A stretch of DNA of 51,249 nucleotides from Pseudidiomarina insulisalsae (GTDB lineage Bacteria; Pseudomonadota; Gammaproteobacteria; Enterobacterales; Alteromonadaceae): the NCBI RefSeq assembly GCF_003987065.1, contig NZ_PIPY01000015.1, forward strand, positions 1 through 51,249. The letters run 5' to 3'. The translations under genes and the position numbers were made by a program. Positions 1-7,981 of this stretch are shown here, piece after piece (position 1 is the stretch's first letter; the number at the start of each line of letters is the position of its first letter). The notes under the pieces were generated by a model. The model made no database searches. It saw only the letters and a list, made by a program, of their open reading frames with translations, and had not been told where the DNA came from.

Positions 1-74
1 GTTGATAGGCGGGGTGTGGAAGCGTAGTAATGCGTTGAGCTAACCCGTACTAATTGCCCGTGAGGCTTAACCAT
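1..74 (+). rRNA. rrl: 23S ribosomal RNA, 3' end (partial)
   Basis: The first ~74 bases match the conserved 3' end of gammaproteobacterial 23S rRNA, including the block gcgttgagctaac and the terminal gaggcttaacc. The gene begins before the window, so only domain VI's last helix is visible. It is transcribed towards the 5S gene. The exact 3' end is placed by analogy with E. coli, where the mature end falls just after the cttaacc block. Confidence 0.95.
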
Positions 75-228
75 ACAACACCGAAGGTGTTTAGGGTTGT
101 CTCGAACACATGTTCGACCCTTTACCAAATGTTAGCTACGTACACACGTAGCCCGTAGTTCTACTACGGGGAAACAAGCAGAGTGGCACGTACTCTATAC
201 AATCAGATTCCTTATTGTTGACCAGTTT
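75..228 (+). other. 23S-5S intergenic spacer with hairpins
   Basis: This 154-nt spacer holds no tRNA gene. Two inverted repeats are visible. Bases 102-108 and 111-117 pair as tcgaaca/tgttcga, extended by aggg 93-96 with ccct 118-121. Bases 152-159 and 163-170 pair as cccgtagt/actacggg around a 3-nt loop. The second hairpin recurs almost exactly at 469-490, downstream of the 5S gene. A role in pre-rRNA processing is an inference. Confidence 0.6.
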
Positions 229-347
229 TGCCTGGCGGCCATAGCGAAGTGGAACCACCTGACCCATTCCGAACTCAGTAGTGAAACGCTTCAGCGCCGA
301 TGGTAGTGTGGGGTCTCCCCATGTGAGAGTAGGACACCGCCAGGCTT
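229..347 (+). rRNA. rrf: 5S ribosomal RNA
   Basis: This ~118-nt gene begins tgcctggcggcc and ends with the pairing partner ccgccaggc. It contains the conserved blocks ccgaactcag, agtgaaacg and gatggtagtgtggggtc. Length and sequence match gammaproteobacterial 5S rRNA closely. It is the last gene of the rRNA operon that enters from the left and is followed within a few bases by an intrinsic terminator. Confidence 0.95.
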
Positions 348-356
348 CAAATAGAG

Positions 357-387
357 AACCCCAGTCCAGATGGACTGGGGTTTTTTT
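357..387 (+). terminator. Intrinsic terminator of the rRNA operon
   Basis: The arms 359-367 and 372-380 (ccccagtcc/ggactgggg) form a GC-rich stem with a small loop, followed directly by seven T at 381-387. This is a textbook factor-independent terminator closing the rrn operon just after 5S. Confidence 0.92.
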
Positions 388-468
388 ATGCCTGTAAAAG
401 ACTGACTGCGCTGATTGCTATTTGCTGTTGGCTGTTCGTAATAGGCTGCTGCGGTGGTGAGTGGTTTG

Positions 469-490
469 GCCCGTAGTAGAAACTACGGGC
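469..490. repeat. Inverted repeat gcccgtagt/actacgggc at the end of tamB
   Basis: A perfect 9-bp stem (469-477 with 482-490) has a 4-nt loop and overlaps the tamB stop codon (tag on the minus strand, 490-492). There is no T run on either side, so it is not a classic terminator. It is near-identical to the spacer hairpin at 152-170, which makes it a small dispersed REP-like element. It may protect the 3' end of the tam transcript. Confidence 0.6.
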
Positions 491-3400
491 TACCTTTCGA
501 AGGTGTAGAAGATGTCGCCGCTTTGAGAGCGGGTGCTGGACATTGTTTTGATGAGGATTTGCTCGGTGAGCTGATACCGCATCATGAATGTGTTGGTGCT
601 CTCAAGTAAGCCGATGCCATACTTGATATAAAGCCTCGGCGACAAATACTTACCGATATAAAATGACGTTTCTCTCGTGGTCGGGTCGGTGTCGACCCCA
701 ACTTCGTCAATCCCGAAAGTATCCTGTATTGATCCACTTAACGCCTCCGTGCCTTTTGCACCGAGCATAAGCAGGGCTTTTAGCTGGATATCGCCGGTGC
801 CTGTGGTCGCGGCCGATTGCATACTACGACCAAGCAGCAGATACGATAAAATTTCAGAATCAGGCATCGCTGGCGTAGAGAACAAGCGAAAATCGGGATC
901 TGTTAGCGTACCACCAACCTGCGCGCCGACACTCACCTGCGAAAGCGCGTCACTTGTGTTGATCGAGCGCTGAACCCGTAAATTGAGTCCCGGGTTACTC
1001 ACCTGACCACCGTTATAAATAAAGGCACCGCGATCGATCGCAAGCTCCTGCCCATATAATGTATAGCTACCCTCAGCCACGTTGATACTACCGACCGCAG
1101 TCAACGGACGCCGCGGTTGCTCAACCAGCTCTAAGCTGCCGGTCAGGCGTCCTTCGAAACCATAGGCATTTACGCTGACTTGATCACCCAGATTAACGCG
1201 AACGGCAGCTTGTACCTGGAGATTGCCCATCGTATTGCCATTAGGCTCAACCGGCTCCCCATTTCTGGTTACGATGACATCAGGTGAGCGCGATACGGCC
1301 GTATCAAATTCCGGCGCGCTGATTTGTGCGTAGGGAACATCAACAGTCCCCGCAATATCAATCAGGTTTTCATTAATATAGATTGTCAGATCCGGCGTGA
1401 TATCGACGGTTGCTGTGGGCATCTGCAATGCCCTGAAATTGCTCCCCTCAATCGACAAATAGGCCTCTTGTTCAAGGGGCATTGCGACACCTTCAACGAA
1501 AATAGCGCCAGTGTCCCCGGAGCGCGCCTGGCCTTGTATCTCCAGCTCGCCGTCAGTTTCGGGATTATCAAGCAATGCGAGCCGAACATCGCTGGACACC
1601 AGATTCGTTTGCGCAAAGCCGACCGTTTCTGCGAAGACTTCCATATCACCGCCAATCGAGGGCTCTGCCAATGTCCCCGACAAGTTTAATGACGCTGTCG
1701 CTTTGCCTCCTTCGTAACGCATGCCTGGTAGCACCCAGTCCAGCATTGCCAAATCATCGAGGGCGAAAAGTAACTCACCGTTAATCGCCTGCGTGTCATT
1801 GGGGTCACGTAAGGTCAGTTCGCCCATGGCGGCGCCTTGGTCTTCACTTAATTGCGCATCAAGTGTCGCTGTTACGGCTTCGGCGTCACCGGTAGCGGTA
1901 ATTTCCCATCTTTCCAGCCGTGTACTGGTTTCCTGATCAAGTGCGAAAAATACTGTATTGTCACTGACAATAGTCGCCTCGAGCGAGCGGATCTTAAAGG
2001 TGGCAGTGTCGAGGGTGAGTGCCGCGTCAATATCGACATCACCTGCCACCCGTTCTGCAACATCTTCGGCGCGCAGGCGATTCAACAGCCATAATGACAG
2101 CTCATCACCGTCCAGGCCCAACTGAAGTGTTTGGGGGTTGGCGTCAACTGTAGTGCAGATACTGCCGAAACGTTGATCGGAGTCAGCTACACAAAGCGCC
2201 TCATTGGATAGTCGCCACGTTTCGTTGCCAAGCTCAAAGTTAAACTCACTGGGCTCGGTGGCTGTGATCGTCGAAAAAGATTCCGTCACGACGCTCAGCT
2301 CGGCAATCGTAAGCGCAAAAGCTGAGAGCTGGTCGTTAGCACTTAAGGCAAAGTTGAGGTTCAGTTGTTCAATTTCCTGCATTGCCGATGGCATGAAGGG
2401 TAACTCGGCTGGTGCTTGCGATACCAGCTCGCCCTCAATATAGCTGGTTCCCGCTGTGGTGCCATCAACAACGACCTCGGTACTGGCATAACTGATACGC
2501 AGTTCATTAAAATTCAGTGCGTTACCGGTAAGTTTAAAGGCGCCACTAAGTTGAATCGGATCAGTGATCTCAGGGGCGTTTAGCCTCGCTCTCGCGTTGC
2601 TGACATTAATTTGCATCTGTAATTCCGGCGCCCAGACGATGTCTGCTGAGGCATTCAAATCCAGGCTTTCCCCACCAACCTGTAAGGTTTCCAGTTGCGC
2701 CGACTGCAACGTTCCTTCACCTTCGAGAGTAAGCTCAAGACTATCGGGTCGAAACAGGTTGTTGTCGAGCGGGGGCACTGCGACCTGGCTGGTCAGATCG
2801 AAATTGTAGTCGTTAAGCGACCCCGCAACTTTTGCCTCCAATTGCTCTACGGTAAATTGCTGCTCATTAAGCGAATAGGGAAACGCCTGCACGGCAATAG
2901 TGAGATCAAATGTGGTTTGCTGATAATTCGGGGTAAAGCCCTCATGCTGCCAACTGCCATTTAGTGTCAACCGGCCTTCGCTGTCACCAAGCTTGCTTAC
3001 TTGTACTTCGTTCAGTTCAACTTGAACTTCGTTCACTTCAAGCTGACCGGATACGGCGGTATCTGCCCCAAAAAAAGGTTGCAGCTGCGCAGCCGAATCA
3101 GTAAGCCCGATAAACGGCTGTAAAGGCAGCTTGTTTAGCTGCACGTTCGCCAACCATACAGGCGTGATAAGCAGTTGCGATAAGCGTAGCGTCAACGACT
3201 GTTGCGGCGTATTCGCGGCGGAAAAATCGGACTGTATTTGCAACTGCTCAGCAATAGCGCCTGAAACTGTCAGTGAGCCTTGTATCGGTGACAAGTCAAT
3301 GTCTGGCTGGGGCAACTCAGCCTGATACTCGCCGTCAAGATCCACCGGATAGGCGTTAGCTGTTTGTACGCTTAGACTACCGTCAAAGCTAAGTGGGCTT

Positions 3401-3942
3401 CCGTTTAACTGTGATGTGACTCTGAGCCGGCGGAGATCAAGCTGACTTTCCTGCCACGCCAGGCGCGCCTCTAATTCGAATGGTAACTCGCTGATATCAC
3501 CTGTTGCCGGCTGATAACTGACATCTGCCAGGGTTAACTGATTGATACGAAGATTCAGTGGCAGACGCAGTTCGGGTAATTCAACGGGATTCGCACTGTC
3601 CGTGCTGGCCGCAGAGGTAAGCTGTTGCAGTTGCGTCTCCAGCACGGTGAGGCGCTCGAGTTGTAGCTCGCCGTCAAGCAGGGCTATGGGGTGCCAGTGA
3701 ACACTCACCTGAGAGATATCAATTAACTGTTCATCAGTGGTGTAACGAACATTGCGTAACGTGAAATTGTCGAGTAGACGTCCCTCAAACGTTTCATAGG
3801 AAACATTAATCGCAGTAAAGTTCAGCGCTGTGGTTAGCAACCATTTTGAGCCACTGGTGGTGGCAAGCAGCAAATACGCACCAAGCGGTATCACCACAAA
3901 TAAGGTCACAATTGTTGCCGCCAGATATTTAAGCCATCTCAT
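490..3942 (-). CDS. tamB: TamB, translocation and assembly module inner-membrane subunit
   Basis: This 1150-residue protein has one N-terminal membrane anchor (about residues 7-27, hydrophobic with a basic MRWLK start). It is followed by a very long beta-rich, repetitive periplasmic body and a C-terminal DUF490/TamB domain (about the last 330 residues). Family knowledge: TamB spans the periplasm as a hydrophobic beta-taco groove, docks on TamA, and serves outer-membrane protein insertion and phospholipid transport. Its length suits the family (E. coli 1259 aa). The gene lies downstream of tamA and overlaps it by 4 bp (ATGA), so the two are one translationally coupled unit. The stop codon is embedded in an inverted repeat. 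Short plus-strand reading frames inside it are shadows. Confidence 0.92.
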   Translation of the reverse strand: MRWLKYLAATIVTLFVVIPLGAYLLLATTSGSKWLLTTALNFTAINVSYETFEGRLLDNFTLRNVRYTTDEQLIDISQVSVHWHPIALLDGELQLERLTVLETQLQQLTSAASTDSANPVELPELRLPLNLRINQLTLADVSYQPATGDISELPFELEARLAWQESQLDLRRLRVTSQLNGSPLSFDGSLSVQTANAYPVDLDGEYQAELPQPDIDLSPIQGSLTVSGAIAEQLQIQSDFSAANTPQQSLTLRLSQLLITPVWLANVQLNKLPLQPFIGLTDSAAQLQPFFGADTAVSGQLEVNEVQVELNEVQVSKLGDSEGRLTLNGSWQHEGFTPNYQQTTFDLTIAVQAFPYSLNEQQFTVEQLEAKVAGSLNDYNFDLTSQVAVPPLDNNLFRPDSLELTLEGEGTLQSAQLETLQVGGESLDLNASADIVWAPELQMQINVSNARARLNAPEITDPIQLSGAFKLTGNALNFNELRISYASTEVVVDGTTAGTSYIEGELVSQAPAELPFMPSAMQEIEQLNLNFALSANDQLSAFALTIAELSVVTESFSTITATEPSEFNFELGNETWRLSNEALCVADSDQRFGSICTTVDANPQTLQLGLDGDELSLWLLNRLRAEDVAERVAGDVDIDAALTLDTATFKIRSLEATIVSDNTVFFALDQETSTRLERWEITATGDAEAVTATLDAQLSEDQGAAMGELTLRDPNDTQAINGELLFALDDLAMLDWVLPGMRYEGGKATASLNLSGTLAEPSIGGDMEVFAETVGFAQTNLVSSDVRLALLDNPETDGELEIQGQARSGDTGAIFVEGVAMPLEQEAYLSIEGSNFRALQMPTATVDITPDLTIYINENLIDIAGTVDVPYAQISAPEFDTAVSRSPDVIVTRNGEPVEPNGNTMGNLQVQAAVRVNLGDQVSVNAYGFEGRLTGSLELVEQPRRPLTAVGSINVAEGSYTLYGQELAIDRGAFIYNGGQVSNPGLNLRVQRSINTSDALSQVSVGAQVGGTLTDPDFRLFSTPAMPDSEILSYLLLGRSMQSAATTGTGDIQLKALLMLGAKGTEALSGSIQDTFGIDEVGVDTDPTTRETSFYIGKYLSPRLYIKYGIGLLESTNTFMMRYQLTEQILIKTMSSTRSQSGDIFYTFER

Positions 3943-5717
3943 AAGTCAGGCCCTATGGTCAGGTGTATGCGCCATGGTCTTCCCGGTTCATCAACGGCCT
4001 GTGCCACATCAAGCCGCACGGGACCTATGGGGGAGAGCCAACGCACGCCGGCACCTAAGGTTTGACGCCAGGGCATGGACCATTCCATACCGCTGTTACC
4101 GACATCAGTGAATAACGCCACGCGCCACTTCGGTGCTACCAGATAATCAAATTCGGCGCTCAGGACGCCCAGATAGCGGCCACCGGTGACGACGCCTTCG
4201 CTATTCTCAGGCCCGAGCTGTTGATAAGCATAGCCGCGTACACTATGGTCGCCGCCAGCAAAAAAGCGTAAAGACGGCGGAATTTGGGAAAAGTCAGAGG
4301 TGGTCATCGCGCCAATCTCACTACGGGCAAGAAACCGCCAACGGGGTGACAGAGTATAGACAGCTTTGCCGCTTAAAGTTAAAGCAATGAAGCTGGTGTC
4401 AGCGAGTACGGTATCACTGGCCCCCTTTAGCTTAGCGCTGACGCGAAAACCATTATCCACCAGGTTGCGGTTCTCGGCATCCATTTCGCTGCGCACCAGA
4501 CTGAATTCGGCGCTTGGGATTAGGAAACTCGATGTTGTTTTATCCACCGCACCGAAGCGGAAGTCTTCGCGCTGATAGGCGAGTTCGTAGGTGCGCTGCC
4601 ACTCATCATAATGGCGGATGTCGCGTACGCTGGTCCGGTAAAGTGTTGACTCAATAGACTCATAACTTCTATCCATTATTTCGCCGGTGATGCTGTACTG
4701 ATCACGAGTCGGATCTTTGCCGGGAATAATGTAGTCGACAAAGCCGGTATTCTGCACCTGTGATAAGCGCAGCACACTGCTTAAACGATGCCCGCGGTCG
4801 TTGACCCAGCGGCGGTCGAAGGCGAGAGTAAGACGTGCGCCGGTATCGGTGCCGTAGCCGGGACCCACCTGATAGTAATCCCGTTTATTCGGGGTCAGTC
4901 GCACAGAAACAGGGACCTGCGCATTGCTTGCCTGATCCCAAATGGGCGCGACCTCGACGGTTTCAAAATAATCACTGCCTGCCAGCGCCACCTGTAAGTC
5001 GAGTAACTCGCGGGTGTGAAAGGGCTGACCCTGTGAAAACTGAAAGTAACGGGCAATAAAGTCGTCGCTCAAATGATTGCAGCACATCTCGACATCGCCA
5101 AACTTATAACGCTCGCCACTGGCATACACAAGGTCAATATGCGCCGCTTGTTCAGTTAACTCGACGCGGACGTTCTGGCGCTCAAATCGGGCGTCATAAT
5201 AACCACGCTCGGCAGCAAGATTACGCAACATGTTTTTGGTGCGTTCATAATCCGCGTGAATGAAGGGCTGTCCCGTAGCCAGCGGGAATTGCTTGCGCAG
5301 GTTTTGAAAAACAGGATCATCCTGCATACTTCCCTGAATAGTAATATTGAGGGTACCGATCTGAGTGCGTGGGCCCGGGTTAATCTGATAACTTACCCGG
5401 GTTACATTTTCGCTATGAATAATCTCGTGCGAGACTTCACTGTGATAGTAGCCGAAGGGTTTAAGCGCATTTTTAATAGACGTTTCACCGCGTCGTGCCA
5501 GAAAACGTAAACGAAAACTTGCAGGGGTAGGCTTGCCATTGTAATCAAGCAGCTCGAGGTAGCTATCGACATTTTTCGCCAGCTCGCCATCAACGCCCGA
5601 GTACTCCACTTGAAGAGTGGTCGCACGGCGCTCTATCGTTTGCGCGAAGCTCGTTCCTAAGCTCAGTCCGCAAACACAGAAAATAAAGAAGAATATTCGC
5701 CAGCAACTGCGTGTCAT
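3939..5717 (-). CDS. tamA: TamA, Omp85-family outer-membrane assembly factor
   Basis: This 592-residue outer-membrane protein begins with a signal peptide (about residues 1-25, cleavage after SFA). Three POTRA-like domains follow (about 30-275), including the GYYDARF element typical of POTRA domains. A 16-strand Omp85 barrel fills the C-terminal half. The VRGY motif of Omp85 loop 6 is present in HSVRGYAYQQLGPE, and the chain ends in a short barrel strand. Together with TamB it forms the Tam complex, which helps insert certain outer-membrane proteins. The start at 5717 has an AGGAT ribosome site just upstream. It is first in the minus-strand tamA-tamB unit and is divergent from tRNA-Trp. Confidence 0.93.
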   Translation of the reverse strand: MTRSCWRIFFFIFCVCGLSLGTSFAQTIERRATTLQVEYSGVDGELAKNVDSYLELLDYNGKPTPASFRLRFLARRGETSIKNALKPFGYYHSEVSHEIIHSENVTRVSYQINPGPRTQIGTLNITIQGSMQDDPVFQNLRKQFPLATGQPFIHADYERTKNMLRNLAAERGYYDARFERQNVRVELTEQAAHIDLVYASGERYKFGDVEMCCNHLSDDFIARYFQFSQGQPFHTRELLDLQVALAGSDYFETVEVAPIWDQASNAQVPVSVRLTPNKRDYYQVGPGYGTDTGARLTLAFDRRWVNDRGHRLSSVLRLSQVQNTGFVDYIIPGKDPTRDQYSITGEIMDRSYESIESTLYRTSVRDIRHYDEWQRTYELAYQREDFRFGAVDKTTSSFLIPSAEFSLVRSEMDAENRNLVDNGFRVSAKLKGASDTVLADTSFIALTLSGKAVYTLSPRWRFLARSEIGAMTTSDFSQIPPSLRFFAGGDHSVRGYAYQQLGPENSEGVVTGGRYLGVLSAEFDYLVAPKWRVALFTDVGNSGMEWSMPWRQTLGAGVRWLSPIGPVRLDVAQAVDEPGRPWRIHLTIGPDL

Positions 5718-5824
5718 ACAGTTATCCTAGTTGCCAAATCAATGATTCTCAATGAGTATATCAAAGCGCCTGAGATAAATCGGTGAAAAAAACCGCAAGT
5801 AAACTGTAAATGCAGATAAAAGAC

Positions 5825-5852
5825 TTGCCAGACCCTTTGCGGCCAGTATAAT
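5825..5852 (+). promoter_or_regulatory. Sigma-70 promoter of tRNA-Trp
   Basis: TTGCCA at 5825-5830 and TATAAT at 5847-5852 are separated by 16 nt, which is near consensus. Transcription would start about 5859, ten bases before the mature tRNA 5' end. The discriminator tcggg is moderately GC rich, as is common for stable RNA promoters. Confidence 0.85.
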
Positions 5853-5868
5853 TCGGGTTCTACTTTGC

Positions 5869-5945
5869 AGGGGTGTAGTTCCAATTGGTAGAACAGCGGT
5901 CTCCAAAACCGACGGTTGGGGGTTCGAATCCCTCCACCCCTGCCA
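5869..5945 (+). tRNA. tRNA-Trp (anticodon CCA)
   Basis: This is a full cloverleaf. The acceptor aggggtg pairs with cacccct, the discriminator is G and CCA is encoded (5943-5945). The D stem is gttc/gaac, the anticodon loop is ctccaaa with CCA at 5903-5905, and the T stem-loop is ggggg/ccctc around ttcgaat. The outermost anticodon-stem pair (5896 g with 5912 a, positions 27-43) is a mismatch. No T-rich terminator follows, so read-through into holD 70 nt downstream is likely. Confidence 0.96.
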
Positions 5946-6015
5946 TACTTCCCAGCGCACGGTAAATTAGCTAAGCTAGTGGCTACCTTAACAGCTGCAA
6001 CTATCCGCAACCTCC

Positions 6016-6399
6016 ATGACCACTGATACAAGTCCCGAAAACCTTTGGAATGAATCGCAACGCGATGCCATGGCCGCATTGAACTTATCTGTTTGGCGCC
6101 CGGTAGAAATGGCGCAAGCGTCGCCTGCAAAGCTGTCCTCGGTAAATTTGAGCGGGCAATTTTGTTATAAGGCCGAGCAGTGGCTGTTTTGCAGCGAGCA
6201 TCCCTTACCTGTTGAACTGCCACGCTGGCTGAGCGACCTGGTACGGGCATGTACTGGCCTGACTACGCGGCCGGCAGAAGTGTCACCTAAGATGGTAAGC
6301 GAATGGCCCGCTGAGCGTATTATCGAAGTGGCGCAAACGCCTCCTGCCGCAGATGAAAAAAAAGCACTGTGGCAGCGTATTTTTCCATCTCATGATTAA
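6016..6399 (+). CDS. holD: DNA polymerase III psi subunit (HolD-like)
   Basis: This 127-residue protein has low primary conservation, as is usual for psi. The N-terminal stretch RDAMAALNLSVWRPVE resembles the psi segment RDWQLQQLGITQWSL, and the end ALWQRIF resembles ALWQQI of E. coli HolD (137 aa). Psi bridges chi to the clamp loader and links SSB to the replisome. The strongest support is position: it precedes and overlaps rimI (by 8 nt), the same pair as in E. coli rsmC-holD-rimI, with prfC and the deo genes nearby. It is probably transcribed from the tRNA-Trp promoter. Without the context I would call it hypothetical. Confidence 0.75.
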   Translation: MTTDTSPENLWNESQRDAMAALNLSVWRPVEMAQASPAKLSSVNLSGQFCYKAEQWLFCSEHPLPVELPRWLSDLVRACTGLTTRPAEVSPKMVSEWPAERIIEVAQTPPAADEKKALWQRIFPSHD

Positions 6400-6838
6400 G
6401 TTGCTGCAGGACTTCTGCCCCGAATTAAATGTGATTGAACGCGCAAGTCAGGTTGAACCCTGGACGGAGAGCAATTTACAGTCATGTTTTCAGCCGGGCT
6501 ATCAGGTCTTTGGCTGGTTCGATTCCACTGCCGGGCTGGTTGGTTTTTATATAACACACGCGGTTTGCGATGAACTCACCCTGATGAACATTGCCGTTCA
6601 TCCTGACTGGCAACAACAGGGCATCGGCCGCGAGTTATTAGAGCATCTGCTTGCCGGAGCGCGAGCCGAACATATGACGGTATGGCTTGAGGTGCGGGTT
6701 TCTAATACTGCGGCAATTCATCTTTATCGGCGCTTGGGCTTCCATGAAGTAGGTCGGCGTCCTGACTATTACCCGTTAAAGAGTGGACGAGAGGATGCCT
6801 TAATAATGAGCCGGATTGCGAGCGGAAGTCCAATTTAG
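6392..6838 (+). CDS. rimI: Ribosomal protein S18-alanine N-acetyltransferase RimI
   Basis: This GNAT-fold acetyltransferase is 148 residues from the ATG at 6392. That start is preferred over the upstream 6353 because it gives the usual RimI length and an 8-nt overlap with holD. The acetyl-CoA motif A is visible as VHPDWQQQGIGRELLEHLL (the Q/RxxGxG/A pattern). The C-terminal NTAAIHLYRRLGFHEVGRRPDYY is a strong RimI signature. It acetylates the N-terminal alanine of ribosomal protein S18. The gene converges with the ArsR gene, overlapping it by 4 bp at the 3' ends. Confidence 0.9.
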   Translation: MIKLLQDFCPELNVIERASQVEPWTESNLQSCFQPGYQVFGWFDSTAGLVGFYITHAVCDELTLMNIAVHPDWQQQGIGRELLEHLLAGARAEHMTVWLEVRVSNTAAIHLYRRLGFHEVGRRPDYYPLKSGREDALIMSRIASGSPI

Positions 6839-7146
6839 AAGTCAGGGCAAAATTTTGTTTTTAGCAATTGCATGAACTTCAGCGTATCTTCATCATTAAT
6901 CGAATAGTAAATCGTTTGTGCTTCTTTACGAAACTTCACCAGGCGTTGTTGGCGCAATACCGCCAGGTGTTGAGAGAACGCTGACGGACTTAGTGGGAAA
7001 TGTTGGTTCAGGGCGCCCACGCTTTGCTCGCCGCCGGCAAGATGACAGAGAATTTGCAACCGGTGTTCGTTCGCGATCGAACGCAAAAAAACGGCTGCAT
7101 TTTGCGCCTCTTCTTGTTGCATTTCTTCGATAGTCGGCGTACTCAT
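6835..7146 (-). CDS. ArsR-family repressor, SqrR/BigR/YgaV-like persulfide sensor
   Basis: This 103-residue winged-helix protein has the ArsR recognition helix in SPSAFSQHLAVLRQQRLV. It has exactly two cysteines, Cys34 in LQILCHL and Cys100 in KFCPDF, 66 residues apart. That equals the spacing of the redox pair in SqrR (41/107) and BigR (42/108), which form a tetrasulfide bridge with reactive sulfur species and leave DNA. The partner gene, 9 nt upstream, encodes a DUF2892 membrane protein, the pairing seen in E. coli ygaV-ygaP. An AGGAAA ribosome site precedes the ATG. The persulfide role is inferred from cysteine spacing and context, and no metal-binding ArsR motif (CVCDL type) is present. 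Confidence 0.82.
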   Translation of the reverse strand: MSTPTIEEMQQEEAQNAAVFLRSIANEHRLQILCHLAGGEQSVGALNQHFPLSPSAFSQHLAVLRQQRLVKFRKEAQTIYYSINDEDTLKFMQLLKTKFCPDF

Positions 7147-7155
7147 TGATGTTTC

Positions 7156-7371
7156 CTATACTGATTTAGCGAGTTCCCGTTCCGTTTTTAGACCAAAAAG
7201 CTTTCGCATGGCAATACTTGCCGGGCAAAAACCGGTAAACGACTGCTGGAACAGATTCACTCCAATAAAAACCGTCAGCCAAATAAATCCGGGGTGAACC
7301 CAGACGGTTAAAGCGACCGATAATATTATCATAATACCAGCAAATGCTGTTAATGCTCGTTCAAGACTCAT
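7156..7371 (-). CDS. DUF2892 inner-membrane protein (YgaP C-terminal type)
   Basis: This 71-residue protein has two adjacent hydrophobic segments (about residues 8-25 and 28-45). The conserved GVNLFQQSFTGFCP motif matches the membrane part of E. coli YgaP and other DUF2892 proteins that accompany rhodanese domains. Here the rhodanese domain is absent, so this is the stand-alone membrane form, with a single conserved Cys in the TGFCP turn. It is first in a two-gene minus-strand operon with the ArsR repressor and is preceded by a promoter and palindrome. A role in handling sulfide or polysulfide is an inference from the partner. Confidence 0.8.
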   Translation of the reverse strand: MSLERALTAFAGIMIILSVALTVWVHPGFIWLTVFIGVNLFQQSFTGFCPASIAMRKLFGLKTERELAKSV

Positions 7372-7390
7372 AGCTAACTCTTTTGCGTGC

Positions 7391-7403
7391 TTCTAATTTA
7401 GAA
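7391..7403. promoter_or_regulatory. Palindromic operator candidate for the ArsR/SqrR-like repressor
   Basis: ttctaatttagaa is a perfect 6-1-6 inverted repeat. It sits immediately downstream of the -10 box of the divergent minus-strand promoter and covers the expected start site, the standard position for repression. AT-rich palindromes of this sort are typical for BigR/SqrR operators. Binding is not proven. Confidence 0.65.
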
Positions 7404-7411
7404 TTTGCTAA

Positions 7412-7440
7412 AATATAGTCGAGGCGGGTCTTATTGTCCA
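7412..7440 (-). promoter_or_regulatory. Promoter of the DUF2892-arsR operon
   Basis: On the minus strand, TGGACA (7440-7435) and TATATT (7417-7412) are separated by exactly 17 nt. Transcription would start about 7405, at the edge of the palindrome 7391-7403. The fit to the sigma-70 consensus is good. Confidence 0.7.
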
Positions 7441-7446
7441 GCAATT

Positions 7447-7474
7447 TTGTACGCTTCCGTGTACTTGATATAGC
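7447..7474 (+). promoter_or_regulatory. Possible promoter of the cdd-deo operon
   Basis: TTGTAC (7447-7452) and TATAGC (7469-7474) are 16 nt apart, upstream of cdd and divergent from the DUF2892 promoter. The hexamers are imperfect. Bases 7453-7459 (gcttccg) can pair with 7489-7495 (cggaagc) around an inner hairpin gggaa/ttccc (7476-7487), so the leader may be structured. No clear CytR or CRP site was recognised. Confidence 0.35.
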
Positions 7475-7552
7475 AGGGAAGGTTCCCGCGGAAGCTTGGA
7501 ACGCGTTGCCAAAAAGAGTAAGCTGTCAGGCCGTGAACAAGAATGTAACAGT

Positions 7553-7981
7553 ATGAGTAAATCAATCAGTCAAATTGAATTTTTGCGTGAGCATGCCAAG
7601 CAAGCAAGTCAGAAGGCGTATGCTCCTTATAGTCAGTTTCATGTCGGTGCAGCCTTATTGATGCGTAGTGGCGAGGTGGTGACCGGCTGTAATGTTGAAA
7701 ATGCATCCTACGGTCTTTCCAATTGCGCGGAGCGCACTGCGGTATTTAATGCCGTGGCACAGGGTTATGACCCCGCAGACATTGCAGCTGTAGCGATTTA
7801 CACCGCCACCGAGAAAGCCTGCGCCCCCTGTGGGGCTTGTCGCCAGGTGCTGGCTGAATTTTTACAGCCTGGAACCATGATTTCTTCAACCAGTGAACGA
7901 CAGCTACGGCAATGGTCAATAGAAGAACTGTTGCCGGACGGTTTTGAGTTTGACATAGAAGCCTATCGGAAGCCGTTATGA
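7553..7981 (+). CDS. cdd: Cytidine deaminase (homotetrameric type)
   Basis: This 142-residue enzyme deaminates cytidine and deoxycytidine to uridine and deoxyuridine. The zinc site is complete: Cys58 and the catalytic Glu60 in NCAERTAV, and Cys93/Cys96 in PCGACRQ. The size fits the short tetrameric class rather than the ~294-residue E. coli dimer. The ATG at 7553 is chosen over an in-frame TTG at 7496 because residues before it match nothing in the family. Its ribosome site is weak. The gene opens the cdd-deoCABD operon and overlaps deoC by 4 bp (ATGA), so deamination feeds directly into deoxynucleoside breakdown. Confidence 0.9.
   Translation: MSKSISQIEFLREHAKQASQKAYAPYSQFHVGAALLMRSGEVVTGCNVENASYGLSNCAERTAVFNAVAQGYDPADIAAVAIYTATEKACAPCGACRQVLAEFLQPGTMISSTSERQLRQWSIEELLPDGFEFDIEAYRKPL

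Noticed and set aside
677-3325. Several plus-strand open frames within tamB
   Set aside because: They are shadows of the long tamB frame, with no ribosome sites and no plausible protein character.
5714-6250. 178-residue minus-strand open frame across tRNA-Trp and holD
   Set aside because: It is antisense to a certain tRNA gene and to holD, has low-complexity composition and matches no family.
7476-7495. Structured leader or riboswitch before cdd
   Set aside because: The nested hairpins are short and overlap the likely transcription start, so they may not be fully transcribed; no known class fits.
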